Assembly: GCA_022842185.1 (NCBI GenBank)
Contig: JALHQB010000016.1
Span: forward strand, 1 to 64,000
Source of the DNA: Acetobacteraceae bacterium
GTDB taxonomy: Bacteria > Pseudomonadota > Alphaproteobacteria > Acetobacterales > Acetobacteraceae
Length of the DNA stretch: 64,000 nucleotides
Direction of reading: 5' to 3'
Position numbers and translations under genes: made by a program. The notes below the pieces were generated by a model that saw only the letters and a list, made by a program, of their open reading frames with translations, was not told the origin of the DNA and made no database searches. Positions 6,808-19,111 of this stretch are shown piece by piece (positions within the stretch are counted from its first letter, which is position 1; the number at the start of each line of letters is the position of its first letter).

Positions 6808-9800
6808 CCAGCTTCGCCGAACTGGGCGCGCTGACGAATTTCTCCTTCCTCGAAGGGGCATCGCATCCGCATGAGTTGGTGGAGGCAGCCAGGGTGCTCG
6901 GCCACGCGGCGATCGGCGTGGCGGATCGCAATTCCTTCGCCGGCGTGGTGCGGGCGCATGTCGCGGCGAAGGAACATGATATGCGCTTCCTGCCCGGCGC
7001 GCGGCTCTGCCTGACGGATGGCTGCGAGTACCTGGCCTGGCCGACGGATCGCACGGCCTGGGGGCAGTTGACCCGATTACTGTCGGCGGGGCGGATGGCG
7101 GCGCCGAAAGGCGCATGCCACATCGACCGGGAGGCGCTGGTCGCGCACGCGCAAGGCAGCGTCATGGCGCTGATCGCGCCCGAGGATATCGGGGGGGATT
7201 TCGCCGCACGGCTGCGCGCCGATGCCGCGGCGCTGCGACCGCATCTCGCCTTGCCATTGTTCTGCGCCGTGTCGCACCGGCACCGGGGGGACGATCGGAA
7301 GCGGTGGGATACCCTGGCGCGGTTCGGCATTCCGCTGCTCGCCGCCGGCGGCACGCGATACCACGCGCCGGCGCGGCGGCGGCTTGCCGATGTGCTCACG
7401 GCGATCCGCCTGCGCATCACGGTCGATGCGCTGGGCTTCGCCGCCGAGGCGAATGCCGAGGCGCATCTGAAATCCCCGGCCGAGATGCTGCGGCTGTTCC
7501 GTGGTCATGAGGACGCGGTGACAAGCACGCAGCGCGTGGTCGAGACCTGCCGTTTCAGCCTCGATCAGCTCAGCTATGAATACCCGAAGGAAGTGCTGGA
7601 TGCAGGCCGGACAGCGCAGGAGACGCTGAAGGCGCGCATCGGGGAAGCACTCGCCGTGCGATGGCCCAATGGGCCTTCACAGAAATTGCGGCGCCTGCTC
7701 GATGAGGAACTCGCGCTGATCGCGCAGCTCGACTACGCGCCGTATTTCCTGACGGTGCACGAGATCGTCCGCTTCGCAGCGAGCAAGGGGATTCTCTATC
7801 AAGGTCGTGGCTCGGCAGCCAATTCGGCGGTCTGCTACGTGCTTGGCATCACCGCGGCGGATGTCGAGACGCACGACCTGCTCTTCGCGCGATTCCTCTC
7901 GACCGCACGCAACGAGCCGCCCGACATCGATGTGGATTTCGAGCATGAACGCCGCGAGGAGGTGATCCAGCACATCTATGAACGCTACGGCCGGGACAGG
8001 GCCGCGCTCTGCGCCACCCTGGCCCGCTACCGGCCGCGTGGCGCGATCCGGGAGGTCGGCAAGGCGCTTGGCCTGACCGAGGACATCACCGCCGGCCTCG
8101 CCAAATCCGTCTGGGGACCGCATGGGGATCGCGGCATGGCCGAGGTCGCCACCGAACAGGGGCTGGACCCGGCGGGCGATCCGCGCCTGGCCATGGCGTT
8201 GGAACTGGCCGAGGAAATCCAGGACTTCCCGCGCCACCTGTCCACCCATGTCGGCGGCTTCGTCATAACCGAGGGGCCGCTGGTGGAACTCGCCGTGGTG
8301 TCCAACGCGGCGATGGAGGATCGCACCACCCTCGAATGGGACAAGGATGACATCGAGGCGCTGCGGATAATGAAGGTCGATGTGCTGGGGCTTGGCATGT
8401 TGACCTGCCTGCGGCGCGGCTTCGACCTCATCGCGCTGCATCACGGCAGGCGCATCGCGCTGCCGGACCTCAAGCCCGAGGACCCCCGGGTGTATGACAT
8501 GTTGTGCAAGGCGGACGCGGTCGGTGTCTTCCAGGTGGAAAGCCGCGCACAGATGAACATGCTGCCGCGGCTGAAACCCCGAATCTTCTACGACCTGGTC
8601 GTGGAGGTGGCGATTGTCCGGCCAGGGCCGATCCAGGGCGATATGGTGCACCCGTATTTGCGGCGGCGGGATGGGCTGGAAGATGCTGACATCCCGTCCC
8701 CAAGCACTGGAGATCCGAATGAATTGAAGGCGGTGCTCCAGCACACCTTCGGCGTGCCGCTGTTCCAGGAACAGGCCATGCGCATCGCCATCGTCGCGGC
8801 GGGCTTCACGCCGACCGAAGCGGATGCACTGCGCCGATCCATGGCCACCTTCCGCAATGAAGGCAAGGTGGCGGCGTTCAGGAACAAGTTCACCGCCGGC
8901 ATGCGCCGACGCGGCTATCCGCAGGATTTTGCCGAACGCTGTTTCCAGCAGATCGAGGGTTTCGGCAGCTACGGCTTTCCCGAAAGCCACGCCATGTCCT
9001 TCGCCCTGCTGGTTTATGCGAGCGCCTGGGTGAAGTGCCATCACCCCGCGGTCTTCGCCTGCGCGCTGCTGAACAGCCAGCCCATGGGATTCTACGCGCC
9101 GGCGCAGATCGTGCGGGATGCGCGCAACCATCGCGTGCAGGTGCGGCCGATCGACGTCACGGCCAGCGATTGGGATTGTTCGCTTCATGCCGACCCGCGC
9201 AGCGCCGAAGGCCTGGCGTTGCGGCTTGGCCTGCGCCTGGTCAGCGGGCTGGGCGCGGAAGATGCGGGGCGCATTGCCGAGGTCCGGGCGGAAGCGCCCT
9301 TCGCCTCCATCGCCGATCTCGCCCGGCGGGCGCGGCTCGGCCGGACGGCGCTGGAGGCCCTGGCCGCCGCCGATGCGTTCCGTGGCCTTGGCCGGGATCG
9401 CCGCGCAGCCCTGTGGGATGCCGCCGCCCTGTCGGAACCCGCGCCGCCGCTGGCTGCCGCTGAGGGCCGCGAGGCCGTGCCCCGCCTGCCCCGCGCGACG
9501 GCGGGCGAACAGACCGTGCTTGATTATGCCGGCACCGGGCTGACGCTGCGCGCCCATCCGTTGAAGCTATTGCGCCCGCAATTGAATGCGCTGAGCCTGG
9601 CCGATACCCGTGGCTTGGCCGGCGCCCCGCAGGGCCGCAGGATGCGGCTGCCCGGCCTGGTGCTGGTCCGGCAGCGCCCCGGCAGCGCCAACGGTGTCGT
9701 TTTCTTCACCGTGGAGGACGAGCACGGCACCGCCAACCTGGTCATGTATCCCGATATCGCGGAGCGCTTTCGCGCCGCGGTCGTCGCCGCGCGACTGGTT

Positions 9801-10025
9801 GTCGCGGAAGGAACCGTTGAACGGCATGACGCATCCGAAGTGCCGATCATCCACCTGCTGGTCCGCCGCCTCATGGACCGCTCCGATTTGCTGGACGGCC
9901 TCCATCGCTTGGATGATGCGCGGTGGAAGGGGGCCATGGCCCGGGCGGATGAGGTCCGGCACCCCGATTACCGCCGCGACACGGCACCCAGGGTCCACCT
10001 GCCACCCAGCCGGGATTTTCACTGA
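6804..10025 (+). CDS. dnaE2: error-prone DNA polymerase DnaE2
   Basis: A 1073-residue C-family polymerase. The N-terminal PHP domain begins FAELGALTNFSFLEGASHP. The palm contains LYQGRGSAANSAVCYVLGIT and PPDIDVDFEHERREE (about residues 370-385), giving the catalytic aspartates. Finger and helix-hairpin-helix regions follow, with a C-terminal OB fold (RMRLPGLVLVRQRPGSANGVVFFTVEDEHG). It is shorter than replicative DnaE1 (about 1150 or more), as expected for DnaE2. The start is the GTG at 6804 that overlaps the imuB stop (GTGA); a longer open frame upstream is only read-through in another frame of imuB. It carries out damage-induced translesion synthesis and mutagenesis. Confidence 0.95.
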   Translation: MTSFAELGALTNFSFLEGASHPHELVEAARVLGHAAIGVADRNSFAGVVRAHVAAKEHDMRFLPGARLCLTDGCEYLAWPTDRTAWGQLTRLLSAGRMAAPKGACHIDREALVAHAQGSVMALIAPEDIGGDFAARLRADAAALRPHLALPLFCAVSHRHRGDDRKRWDTLARFGIPLLAAGGTRYHAPARRRLADVLTAIRLRITVDALGFAAEANAEAHLKSPAEMLRLFRGHEDAVTSTQRVVETCRFSLDQLSYEYPKEVLDAGRTAQETLKARIGEALAVRWPNGPSQKLRRLLDEELALIAQLDYAPYFLTVHEIVRFAASKGILYQGRGSAANSAVCYVLGITAADVETHDLLFARFLSTARNEPPDIDVDFEHERREEVIQHIYERYGRDRAALCATLARYRPRGAIREVGKALGLTEDITAGLAKSVWGPHGDRGMAEVATEQGLDPAGDPRLAMALELAEEIQDFPRHLSTHVGGFVITEGPLVELAVVSNAAMEDRTTLEWDKDDIEALRIMKVDVLGLGMLTCLRRGFDLIALHHGRRIALPDLKPEDPRVYDMLCKADAVGVFQVESRAQMNMLPRLKPRIFYDLVVEVAIVRPGPIQGDMVHPYLRRRDGLEDADIPSPSTGDPNELKAVLQHTFGVPLFQEQAMRIAIVAAGFTPTEADALRRSMATFRNEGKVAAFRNKFTAGMRRRGYPQDFAERCFQQIEGFGSYGFPESHAMSFALLVYASAWVKCHHPAVFACALLNSQPMGFYAPAQIVRDARNHRVQVRPIDVTASDWDCSLHADPRSAEGLALRLGLRLVSGLGAEDAGRIAEVRAEAPFASIADLARRARLGRTALEALAAADAFRGLGRDRRAALWDAAALSEPAPPLAAAEGREAVPRLPRATAGEQTVLDYAGTGLTLRAHPLKLLRPQLNALSLADTRGLAGAPQGRRMRLPGLVLVRQRPGSANGVVFFTVEDEHGTANLVMYPDIAERFRAAVVAARLVVAEGTVERHDASEVPIIHLLVRRLMDRSDLLDGLHRLDDARWKGAMARADEVRHPDYRRDTAPRVHLPPSRDFH

Positions 10026-10037
10026 CCAGAGAGTTAT

Positions 10038-10052
10038 TGCGAATCATTCTCA
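10038..10052. promoter_or_regulatory. Fur-like box
   Basis: TGCGAAT-C-ATTCTCA matches 11 of 14 positions of the 7-1-7 Fur motif (TGATAAT-N-ATTATCA) and closely resembles Fur sites before iron-uptake genes in other Proteobacteria. It lies about 40 bp upstream of the next gene start, in a proper promoter position. In Alphaproteobacteria a Fur/Mur/Irr-type regulator might bind it; which one is unknown. Confidence 0.5.
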
Positions 10053-10515
10053 CTCGCTGTAGTCCTGTCGGACGCAGTGAGAGGATTCTGCATGGCTATC
10101 AGCGGACTCCCGGACTGGCCTTGGGCCGGCTCCGTGGCGGATGACATGCCGCCGCACGAAAAACTCCTCCTGGACGCGATCCGCGCCTGGCACGGCGCGG
10201 CACGCGCAGGTCGCCCGCCCCTGCCGGCCGCCGCGATGATCCTCGCGACCGAGGATGCAGGTCCGGCCGCCTTGCCGCTGGATACATTGCTGCGCGCGGC
10301 ACCGATCGCCGCCGGCTGCACTTTCTGCCACGCCGTGGCGCCGCAGGAAGCGGCGCTGTTGCTCGCCTGCGCGCTGGCACAACGGGGAGCGCGCAGTGAA
10401 GCGCTCGCCGCCCTGCTCCGGCTCCTGCCGCTACAGGCCGCCTATGCGGCCATGCCGGCCGCCATTCACCTCGGATGCGCGTTCCGCCGCGCCGGCCTGT
10501 TGCTGCGCCACCCGA

Positions 10516-12500
<1,985 letters not shown>

Positions 12501-12504
<4 letters not shown>

Positions 12505-14111
12505 ATGCGAAACACGCCGAAGCGTGTCTCCTCGATTGGCGCATTCAGCGATGCGGCCATTGCCAGACCCAGCACGTCCCGCGTATCGGCAGGGTCGATG
12601 ATGCCGTCATCCCAAAGCCGTGCCGTCGCATAGTATGGATCGCCCTCGCGTTCATATTTGTCGCGAATGGGTGTCTTGAAGGCGTCCTCGGCCTCGCTGC
12701 TCCAGCTTTCGCCGCGCGCTTCCAGATTCTCGCGCCGCAATGTGGCAAGCACGCTCGCGGCTTGTTCCCCGCCCATGACCGAGATTCGCGAATTCGGCCA
12801 GGTGAACAGGAAGCGGGGCGAATAGGCGCGCCCACACATGCCGTAATTGCCGGCACCGAAGGACCCGCCGGTGATGACGGTGAATTTCGGCACATTCGCG
12901 CAGGCAACGGCGGTGACCAGCTTCGCACCATCCTTGGCGATGCCCCCGGCCTCATATTTCCGCCCGACCATGAAGCCCGCGATGTTCTGCAAAAACAGCA
13001 GCGGAATGCCCCGCTGGCAGCACAGTTCGACGAAATGCGCGCCCTTCTGCGCAGATTCCGAAAACAGGATGCCATTGTTCGCCAGGATGCCGACCGGCAT
13101 GCCCCAGATGCGCGCGAAACCGCACACCAGTGTCGCACCATAGCGCTGCTTGAACTCGTCGAATTCAGACCCGTCGACGATGCGAGCGATGATCTCCCGC
13201 GCATCGACAGACGTACGGAGATCGGGCGGGACGATGCCATGCAATTCCGCTGGATCGTACCGCGGCGGCGCTGCGGCCCGCACATCGAGAGCAGCCCGCG
13301 ACGCCGCGCCCAGATTGCCGACGATGCGCCGCACCATGCCCAGCGCGTGCATGTCGTCCGCCGCGAAATGGTCCGCCACCCCCGACAGCCGGGTATGCAC
13401 ATCTGCACCGCCGAGATCCTCGGCGCTGACGATCTCCCCGGTTGCCGCCTTCACCAAAGGCGGCCCAGCAAGAAAGATCGTGCCCTGATCCCGCACGATC
13501 ACCGCTTCATCACACATGGCCGGGACATAGGCCCCGCCAGCGGTACAGGACCCCATCACGGCGGCAATCTGCGCAATGCCCGCCGCCGACATACGCGCCT
13601 GGTTGAAGAAGATGCGCCCGAAATGGTCGCGATCAGGAAATATTTCGTCCTGGTTCGGGAGATTGGCCCCGCCGGAATCAACGAGGTAGATGCAAGGCAG
13701 CCAATTCTGCGCGGCAATCTCCTGCGCACGAAGATGCTTCTTCACCGTCACCGGATAGTAGGTGCCGCCCTTCACCGTCGCGTCATTGGCGACGATGACG
13801 CATTCGCGGCCCGATACCCTCCCGATTCCGGTGATCATGCCCGCGCCGGGCACCTCGCCGCCATACATCGCGTGGGCCGCAAGCGGCGAGAGTTCGAGGA
13901 ACGGCGCCCCGCGGTCCAGCAGCCGTTCGACGCGCTCGCGTGGCAGCAGCTTGCCCCGTGCCGTGTGTTTTTCCCGAGCCGCCGCAGTTCCGCCCATGGC
14001 TGCTGTGGCGGCACGATCGGCCAGGGCATCGACCAGCCCGCGCATGGTCATGCTGTTGGCGCGGAAATCCTGCGAGCGTGTATCGACCGCGGAAGTGAGG
14101 ATGTGGCTCAC
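12501..14111 (-). CDS. mccB: 3-methylcrotonyl-CoA carboxylase, carboxyltransferase beta subunit
   Basis: A 536-residue acyl-CoA carboxyltransferase with both crotonase-like halves. [23 protein letters not shown] and [21 protein letters not shown] open the N-terminal half; [26 protein letters not shown] and [21 protein letters not shown] are MCC beta signatures, and [30 protein letters not shown] occurs in the second half. It transfers the carboxyl group from biotin to 3-methylcrotonyl-CoA, giving 3-methylglutaconyl-CoA. It overlaps ivd upstream and mccA downstream by four bases each. Confidence 0.9.
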
Positions 14112-15280
14112 GCCGTCTCCTTGAACAGCTCACGGCCGATCAGCATGCGCCGTATCTCGCTTGTCCCGGCGCCGATCTCATACAGCTTCGCGTCCCGGAG
14201 CAGCCGACCCGTTGCATTGTCGTTGATGTAGCCATTGCCCCCAAGGATCTGGATCGCGTCGAGCGAGGCCTTGGTCGCGGCCTCGGCCGCGAACAGGATG
14301 GCGCCAGCGGCGTCCTTGCGCGACGTGCGACCCAGGTCGCAGGCCCGCGCCACGGCATAGACATAGGCACGGCACGCGCTGAGCTGCGTGTACATGTCGG
14401 CGAGCTTCGCCTGGATCAGTTGGAACTCACCAATCGCCTGGCCGAACTGCTTGCGCTCATGGACGTAGGGCACGACGAGGTCGAGGCAGGCCTGCATGAT
14501 GCCGATCGGTCCGGCGGCCAGCACCGACCGTTCATAATCAAGACCCGACATCAGCACCCGAACGCCGCCGCCGACCTCGCCCAGGACATTCTCCTCCGGC
14601 ACCTCGCAATCCTCGAAGACCAGCTCGCTGGTGGGGGATCCGCGCATGCCAAGCTTGTCGAGCTTCTGCGCCGGGCGAAAGCCCTTGAAATCGCGTTCCA
14701 CGATGAAGGCCGTGATGCCTTTCGCGCCTGCCGCAGGGTCGGTCTTCGCATAGACCACCATCGTTTCGGCGTAATGCGCATTGGTGATCCACATCTTGGT
14801 GCCGTTCAGCACGTAGCGGTCGCCGCGCCTGTCCGCCCGCAGCTTCATGCTGACCACGTCACTGCCTGCGCCCGGCTCGCTCATGGCCAAAGCACCGAGG
14901 TGTTCACCCGAGATCAGCTTCGGCAGGTAGCGCCGCTTCTGTTCGGCCGTCCCGCAGCGTCGGATCTGGTTCACACAGAGGTTGGAATGGGCACCATAGG
15001 ACAGGCCCACGGATGCCGATGCGCGGCTGACCTCCTCCATCGCGACACAATGGGCGACGTAGCCCATGTTCGCCCCGCCGTATTCTTCCTCGACCGTGAT
15101 GCCGTGTAGGCCCAGCGCGCCCATCTCGGGCCAGAGGTAGCGCGGGAACTCGTCCGTGCGATCGATTTCGGCGGCGATCGGCGCGATCCGTTCATCCGCG
15201 AAGGAACGAACACTGTCGCGCAGCATGTCCACCTCGTCGCCGAGGTTGAAGTCGAGGGTGGGGATCTGGTTCGCAGGCAT
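14108..15280 (-). CDS. ivd: isovaleryl-CoA dehydrogenase
   Basis: A 390-residue flavin acyl-CoA dehydrogenase oxidising isovaleryl-CoA to 3-methylcrotonyl-Co[24 protein letters not shown] and [18 protein letters not shown] are FAD/substrate motifs. The catalytic Glu is at the IVD position, in [22 protein letters not shown], and the usual MCAD Glu near the C-terminus is Gly ([18 protein letters not shown]), which is diagnostic of IVD. The gene is in the operon with mccB and mccA, giving consecutive steps of leucine degradation. It ends in the ATGA overlap with mccB and starts 15 nt after the acyl-CoA ligase stop. Confidence 0.92.
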   Translation of the reverse strand: MPANQIPTLDFNLGDEVDMLRDSVRSFADERIAPIAAEIDRTDEFPRYLWPEMGALGLHGITVEEEYGGANMGYVAHCVAMEEVSRASASVGLSYGAHSNLCVNQIRRCGTAEQKRRYLPKLISGEHLGALAMSEPGAGSDVVSMKLRADRRGDRYVLNGTKMWITNAHYAETMVVYAKTDPAAGAKGITAFIVERDFKGFRPAQKLDKLGMRGSPTSELVFEDCEVPEENVLGEVGGGVRVLMSGLDYERSVLAAGPIGIMQACLDLVVPYVHERKQFGQAIGEFQLIQAKLADMYTQLSACRAYVYAVARACDLGRTSRKDAAGAILFAAEAATKASLDAIQILGGNGYINDNATGRLLRDAKLYEIGAGTSEIRRMLIGRELFKETA

Positions 15281-15295
15281 TCGGTCACCTCGCCA

Positions 15296-16948
15296 TCAAG
15301 GATCGGCCGGGTCGGCGCCGCTGCCAAGTGCCTGACGCAGCGTACCGCGCATGACTTTCCCGGTGGCGGTCAGCGGCAGTGCCTTCGCGAAGACGATCCG
15401 GCGCGGATACAGATGGGCGGCCAGGCGCTGACGGACAAACCCCTGGATTTCGTCGGCCAAGTCCGGTTCGGGTTCGACTCCGGGCGCCGGCACGATGACG
15501 GCGGTCACAATCTCGGTCCGAAGCTCATCCGGCAAGCCGATCACCGCTGCCAGGCCAACAGCCGGGTGCCGAAGCAGGCAGTCCTCGACCTCGCCGGGGC
15601 CGATCCGATAGCCGGAGGAGGTGATGACATCATCGGCGCGGCCGATGAAGCGGAAACCGCCATCATCTTCCTGCACGCCCGTATCGCCGGTCATCAGCCA
15701 ATCGCCGACGAACTTCGCCGCGGTCGCCTCGGGATTGTTCCAGTAGCCGAGGAACATCACCGGATCGGGCCGACGGACGGCGATGATGCCGGCTTCACCG
15801 CGGCGGCACGGCACGCCCTGGGCATCGAGGATCGCCACCTCGTGCCCCGGGACGGCCCGACCCATGATGCCGGGCCTGACGGGCGCCAACGCCGAACAAT
15901 GCGCGATCACGAGGTTGCATTCCGTCTGACCGTAGAATTCGTTGATGGTGAGACCGAAGGTGCTGCGCCCCCAATCCAGCGTCTCCTGGCCCAGGGTCTC
16001 TCCGCCGCTGCCGATGCTGCGCAGGTGGTATCCGAAGCGCGCCGGGTCGATGACCTGACGCATCATGCGAAGCGCCGTCGGCGGCAGGAAGGCATTGCGG
16101 ACGCCGTGCGTCGCGAGCAGCTGGAAGGCGTGCTCCGGGTCGAATTTCGCCATCCGATGCGCAACGACAGGAACACCATGATACAGCGAGGGCAGCAACA
16201 CATCGAGCAAGCCGCCGATCCACGCCCAATCCGCCGGGGTCCAGAACACGTCCCCCTGTTGCGGGAACAGGTCCTGCGGCATCTCCACGCCCGGCAGATG
16301 ACCCAGCAGCACGCGATGGGCGAGCAATGCGCCCTTTGGCGCGCCGGTCGTCCCGGAGGTGTAGATGATCAGGGCGGGATCGTCGGCCGCCGTTGCCACG
16401 GGCAGGCAATGGTCGCGCGCGCGTTCCATTTCACCCCACAGGGAAAGCGCCCCTGCGCGGACGCCATCCGCATTCAGCACCGTCCGCAGATCCGGCAGTG
16501 TGGCGCGGATATCCGCCAGTTTCACGCACCCGACATCGTCGGTGACAACGACCGATGCTCCCGAATCGCGCAGTCGGAACTCCAACGCGTCGGGACCAAA
16601 CAGCTGAAACAGCGGGACCGCGATGGCGCCGACCCGATAGGCCGCGAGATGCGCGATCGCTGCCTCGGGTCCCTGCGGCAGCAACACCGCCACGCGATCG
16701 CCGGAACCGATGCCCTGCGTCGACAACACATTGGCGAGTCTTGCGGAGGCTGACCGCAGCGCGTCGAAGGTGATGCGTTCGTGCCGGCCATCGGCCAGCA
16801 CATGAATCAGCGCCAACCGCCCGCTGCCATCCGCCCAGCGGTCACAGCAGGCCTGCGCGATATTGAAGGTCGCAGGGATGTTCCAGCGAAACCGGGCGAC
16901 CAGCTCGTCATAGGTCGCCGCAACCGGCAGCGATGCGGTGCGCGTCAC
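15296..16948 (-). CDS. acyl-CoA synthetase (AMP-forming), acetyl/medium-chain type
   Basis: The protein (550 residues) belongs to the ANL adenylate-forming superfamily. The P-loop A3 is YTSGTTGAPKG, A5 is NEFYGQTECN, A7 is WLMTGDTG, A8 is GRADDVITSSGYRIGPGEVE, and A10 carries the catalytic Lys in LTATGKVMRGTLR. It resembles the Acs-like/medium-chain acyl-CoA ligases that activate short branched acids. Sitting between the importer and isovaleryl-CoA dehydrogenase genes, it is a good candidate to make isovaleryl-CoA or a related acyl-CoA from imported acid; this is inference. Its ATG overlaps the livF stop by four bases. Confidence 0.85.
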   Translation of the reverse strand: MTRTASLPVAATYDELVARFRWNIPATFNIAQACCDRWADGSGRLALIHVLADGRHERITFDALRSASARLANVLSTQGIGSGDRVAVLLPQGPEAAIAHLAAYRVGAIAVPLFQLFGPDALEFRLRDSGASVVVTDDVGCVKLADIRATLPDLRTVLNADGVRAGALSLWGEMERARDHCLPVATAADDPALIIYTSGTTGAPKGALLAHRVLLGHLPGVEMPQDLFPQQGDVFWTPADWAWIGGLLDVLLPSLYHGVPVVAHRMAKFDPEHAFQLLATHGVRNAFLPPTALRMMRQVIDPARFGYHLRSIGSGGETLGQETLDWGRSTFGLTINEFYGQTECNLVIAHCSALAPVRPGIMGRAVPGHEVAILDAQGVPCRRGEAGIIAVRRPDPVMFLGYWNNPEATAAKFVGDWLMTGDTGVQEDDGGFRFIGRADDVITSSGYRIGPGEVEDCLLRHPAVGLAAVIGLPDELRTEIVTAVIVPAPGVEPEPDLADEIQGFVRQRLAAHLYPRRIVFAKALPLTATGKVMRGTLRQALGSGADPADP

Positions 16949-17784
16949 AGCCAGCGCTTCCGGCGCTTGTAGGATTTCAGATTGCGAAATGACTTTCGTT
17001 CCGCACCGTGGCCGCCGAGGTAGAACTCCTTCACGTCCTCATTCTCCGCCAGCGCCGACGCGTCGCCGTCGAGCACCACCTTGCCCTGCTCCATGATGTA
17101 GCCATAGGAAGCGACGGACAGTGCCATACGGGCATTCTGTTCGACGAGCAGGATGGTGATACCGAGGTCGGTGTTGAGGCGGCGGATGATGCCAAAAACC
17201 TCCTTCACCAGCAGCGGCGACAGGCCCATCGACGGTTCATCCATCAGGATCAGTCGCGGCCGAGCCATCAATGCGCGACCGATCGCGAGCATCTGCTGTT
17301 CGCCCCCGGACAGATAACCTGCAAGCCCGGTCCGTTCGCGCAGGCGGGGGAAGTAGTCGAACACCATGTCGATGTCGCGCTTCACATTGGGATCACGGCG
17401 CGTGAACGCGCCGAGGCGCAGATTCTCGATGCAAGTCATGTCGGCGATGATCCGCCGACCCTCCATCACCTGGAAGATGCCGCGGCGCACGATGTGGTGC
17501 GGGTCGGTGCCGTTGATGCGTTCCCCATCGAAGATGATGTCGCCACGCGTCACGGCGCCTTCCTCGGTGCGGAGCAGGCCGGAAATCGCCTTCAGGGTGG
17601 TGGATTTTCCCGCGCCGTTCGCGCCGAGCAGCGCCACGATCTGCCCTTTCGGGACCGCAAGCGACAGGCCGCGCAGCACGAGGATGACCTCGTTGTACAC
17701 CACCTCGATGTTCTTCACCTCGAGGAGGAGCGGCGCGGAGGTCCCCCCCCGCGCCTCCGTCACCGACGCAGCCTGTGCGGCCAT
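16945..17784 (-). CDS. livF: branched-chain amino-acid-type ABC transporter ATPase LivF
   Basis: A 279-residue ATPase with Walker A GANGAGKST, signature LSGGEQQML, Walker B RLILMDEPSMGLSP and switch His in the LLVEQNARMAL segment. It pairs with LivG to power the HAAT importer. After the normal LivF end (about residue 255) it carries a basic tail, ERKSFRNLKSYKRRKRWL, seen in LivF homologues from clusters that also encode acyl-CoA ligases. It shares one base with livK upstream and overlaps the ligase start downstream by four. Confidence 0.92.
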   Translation of the reverse strand: MAAQAASVTEARGGTSAPLLLEVKNIEVVYNEVILVLRGLSLAVPKGQIVALLGANGAGKSTTLKAISGLLRTEEGAVTRGDIIFDGERINGTDPHHIVRRGIFQVMEGRRIIADMTCIENLRLGAFTRRDPNVKRDIDMVFDYFPRLRERTGLAGYLSGGEQQMLAIGRALMARPRLILMDEPSMGLSPLLVKEVFGIIRRLNTDLGITILLVEQNARMALSVASYGYIMEQGKVVLDGDASALAENEDVKEFYLGGHGAERKSFRNLKSYKRRKRWL

Positions 17785-19070
17785 TACCAGCCGAGCCAGT
17801 CCGCGCGGCGGGCGAGGTCGATCGTCGCGACCGCCTGCAGCGCCATGGTGCCGGCGGCCACCAGTTCCTGCACCGAACCCTGCGATGTGTTGCCGGTCAC
17901 CTGCGCGCGATAGAGCGCGACGCGCATGGTCCCTCGATGATCCGTGGCGGTAAAGGTCGAGGGCGTGCAGACGCCCTGGAAGCCGGCCGGCACCCAGTTC
18001 TGGCGCGCATAGAAGCCATCACGGATCGGCACCCCCGTGATCTGTCCGCCATTGGCCGCGGCGGTCTCCATCGCCTCGACCATCAGCATCGCGGCGCAGG
18101 CCCCGGCCAAATAGTGGACCGGTCGATACGCCGTGCCGGCGGGATCCGATGTGCGGCTGATCGCGCGAATTGTCTCCATGCCTGGGCCCGTGCCGCCCCA
18201 GACGGCCTCGGTTCGCACCGGAAAGATCACGCCATTGGCCGCGGTCCCGGCCGCCTTCATGGCGTTCTCATCCATGCCCCAGACGTTGCCGAGGAACTGC
18301 ACTTGTACGCCAACCGTCTGGCAGGCCCGCAAAACCGAGATGTTCGATCCCGCAGTATTACCGAGATAGGCGTAATTCGCATTCTGGTTCTTCAGCGTCA
18401 GGCACTGTGCCGTGTAGTCCCCGGGCGTCAGCGCGAACTGGATTGCCGGCAGGACCTCGAAGCCGAGTTCGCGCGCCAAGGCCTCCCCGGCTTCTTTCGG
18501 ACTGTTCGGATAGGGGTGATTGGCGCCCATGTGGACGTAGCGCGGGCGGCCCTGCTGGCCGCGCGCGCGCCAATCCTCCGCGGCCCATTGCAGCATGCCG
18601 CGCAGCGCGTCCGAATACGACGGACCATAGAAGAAGTTGAACGGCGCCGCCTCCACGCCCTGCCGGCCGGAACGCCCGCCGGCATCGGTCAGGGCTGCGG
18701 AATATGAGGCCGAGATGAATGGAATGCGGTCACGCGTGACAAAGCGGACCAGTGCTTCGGTATCCGCCGTGCCCCACCCCTGGATCGCCACGACACGCTC
18801 GCGCTGCGACCACGACTGGTACTGGCTGACCGCGCGCGGGGCCTGATAACCGTAGTCAAACCCCGATACGGCAAGTCGACGGCCGGTCACGCCGTTGCGC
18901 GTCTGATTGACCCAGTTCAGCGTATCCGCGACGCCCTGACCATAGGGCACGCCGACGTCAGACGTCGCGCCCGAATTGTCCATAAGGTGTCCGACCGGAA
19001 TCGGGGCCTGGGCCAGCGCGGGACCGGCAGCAAGCCATGCGCCGGCGAGCAGGGAGAGCGAAAATCTCAT
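17784..19070 (-). CDS. livK: periplasmic substrate-binding protein of the Liv-type importer
   Basis: A 428-residue type I periplasmic binding protein with a signal peptide (RFSLSLLAGAWLAAGPALAQA) and a long mature domain starting APIPVGHLMDNSGATSDVG. It is longer than amino-acid-binding LivK (about 370), matching the family tied to aromatic or branched carboxylic acid uptake. I start at ATG 19070 because AAGGAGG lies about 9 nt upstream. It sits 41 nt after livM. The ligand cannot be read from sequence; the downstream enzymes suggest isovalerate, leucine or another acid degraded through them. Confidence 0.88.
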   Translation of the reverse strand: MRFSLSLLAGAWLAAGPALAQAPIPVGHLMDNSGATSDVGVPYGQGVADTLNWVNQTRNGVTGRRLAVSGFDYGYQAPRAVSQYQSWSQRERVVAIQGWGTADTEALVRFVTRDRIPFISASYSAALTDAGGRSGRQGVEAAPFNFFYGPSYSDALRGMLQWAAEDWRARGQQGRPRYVHMGANHPYPNSPKEAGEALARELGFEVLPAIQFALTPGDYTAQCLTLKNQNANYAYLGNTAGSNISVLRACQTVGVQVQFLGNVWGMDENAMKAAGTAANGVIFPVRTEAVWGGTGPGMETIRAISRTSDPAGTAYRPVHYLAGACAAMLMVEAMETAAANGGQITGVPIRDGFYARQNWVPAGFQGVCTPSTFTATDHRGTMRVALYRAQVTGNTSQGSVQELVAAGTMALQAVATIDLARRADWLGW

Positions 19071-19111
19071 CTGATGGTTCCTCCTTGGATCGTACGGACC
19101 GTTGACCGGCC

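Noticed and set aside
7677..9557. 626-codon open frame antisense to dnaE2
   Set aside because: It is created by GC-rich third positions of dnaE2; it has no domain, ribosome site or conserved start.
10312..10332. CTFCH as a c-type cytochrome haem site
   Set aside because: The protein lacks a signal peptide, which c-type haem attachment needs; kept only as a note on the gene.
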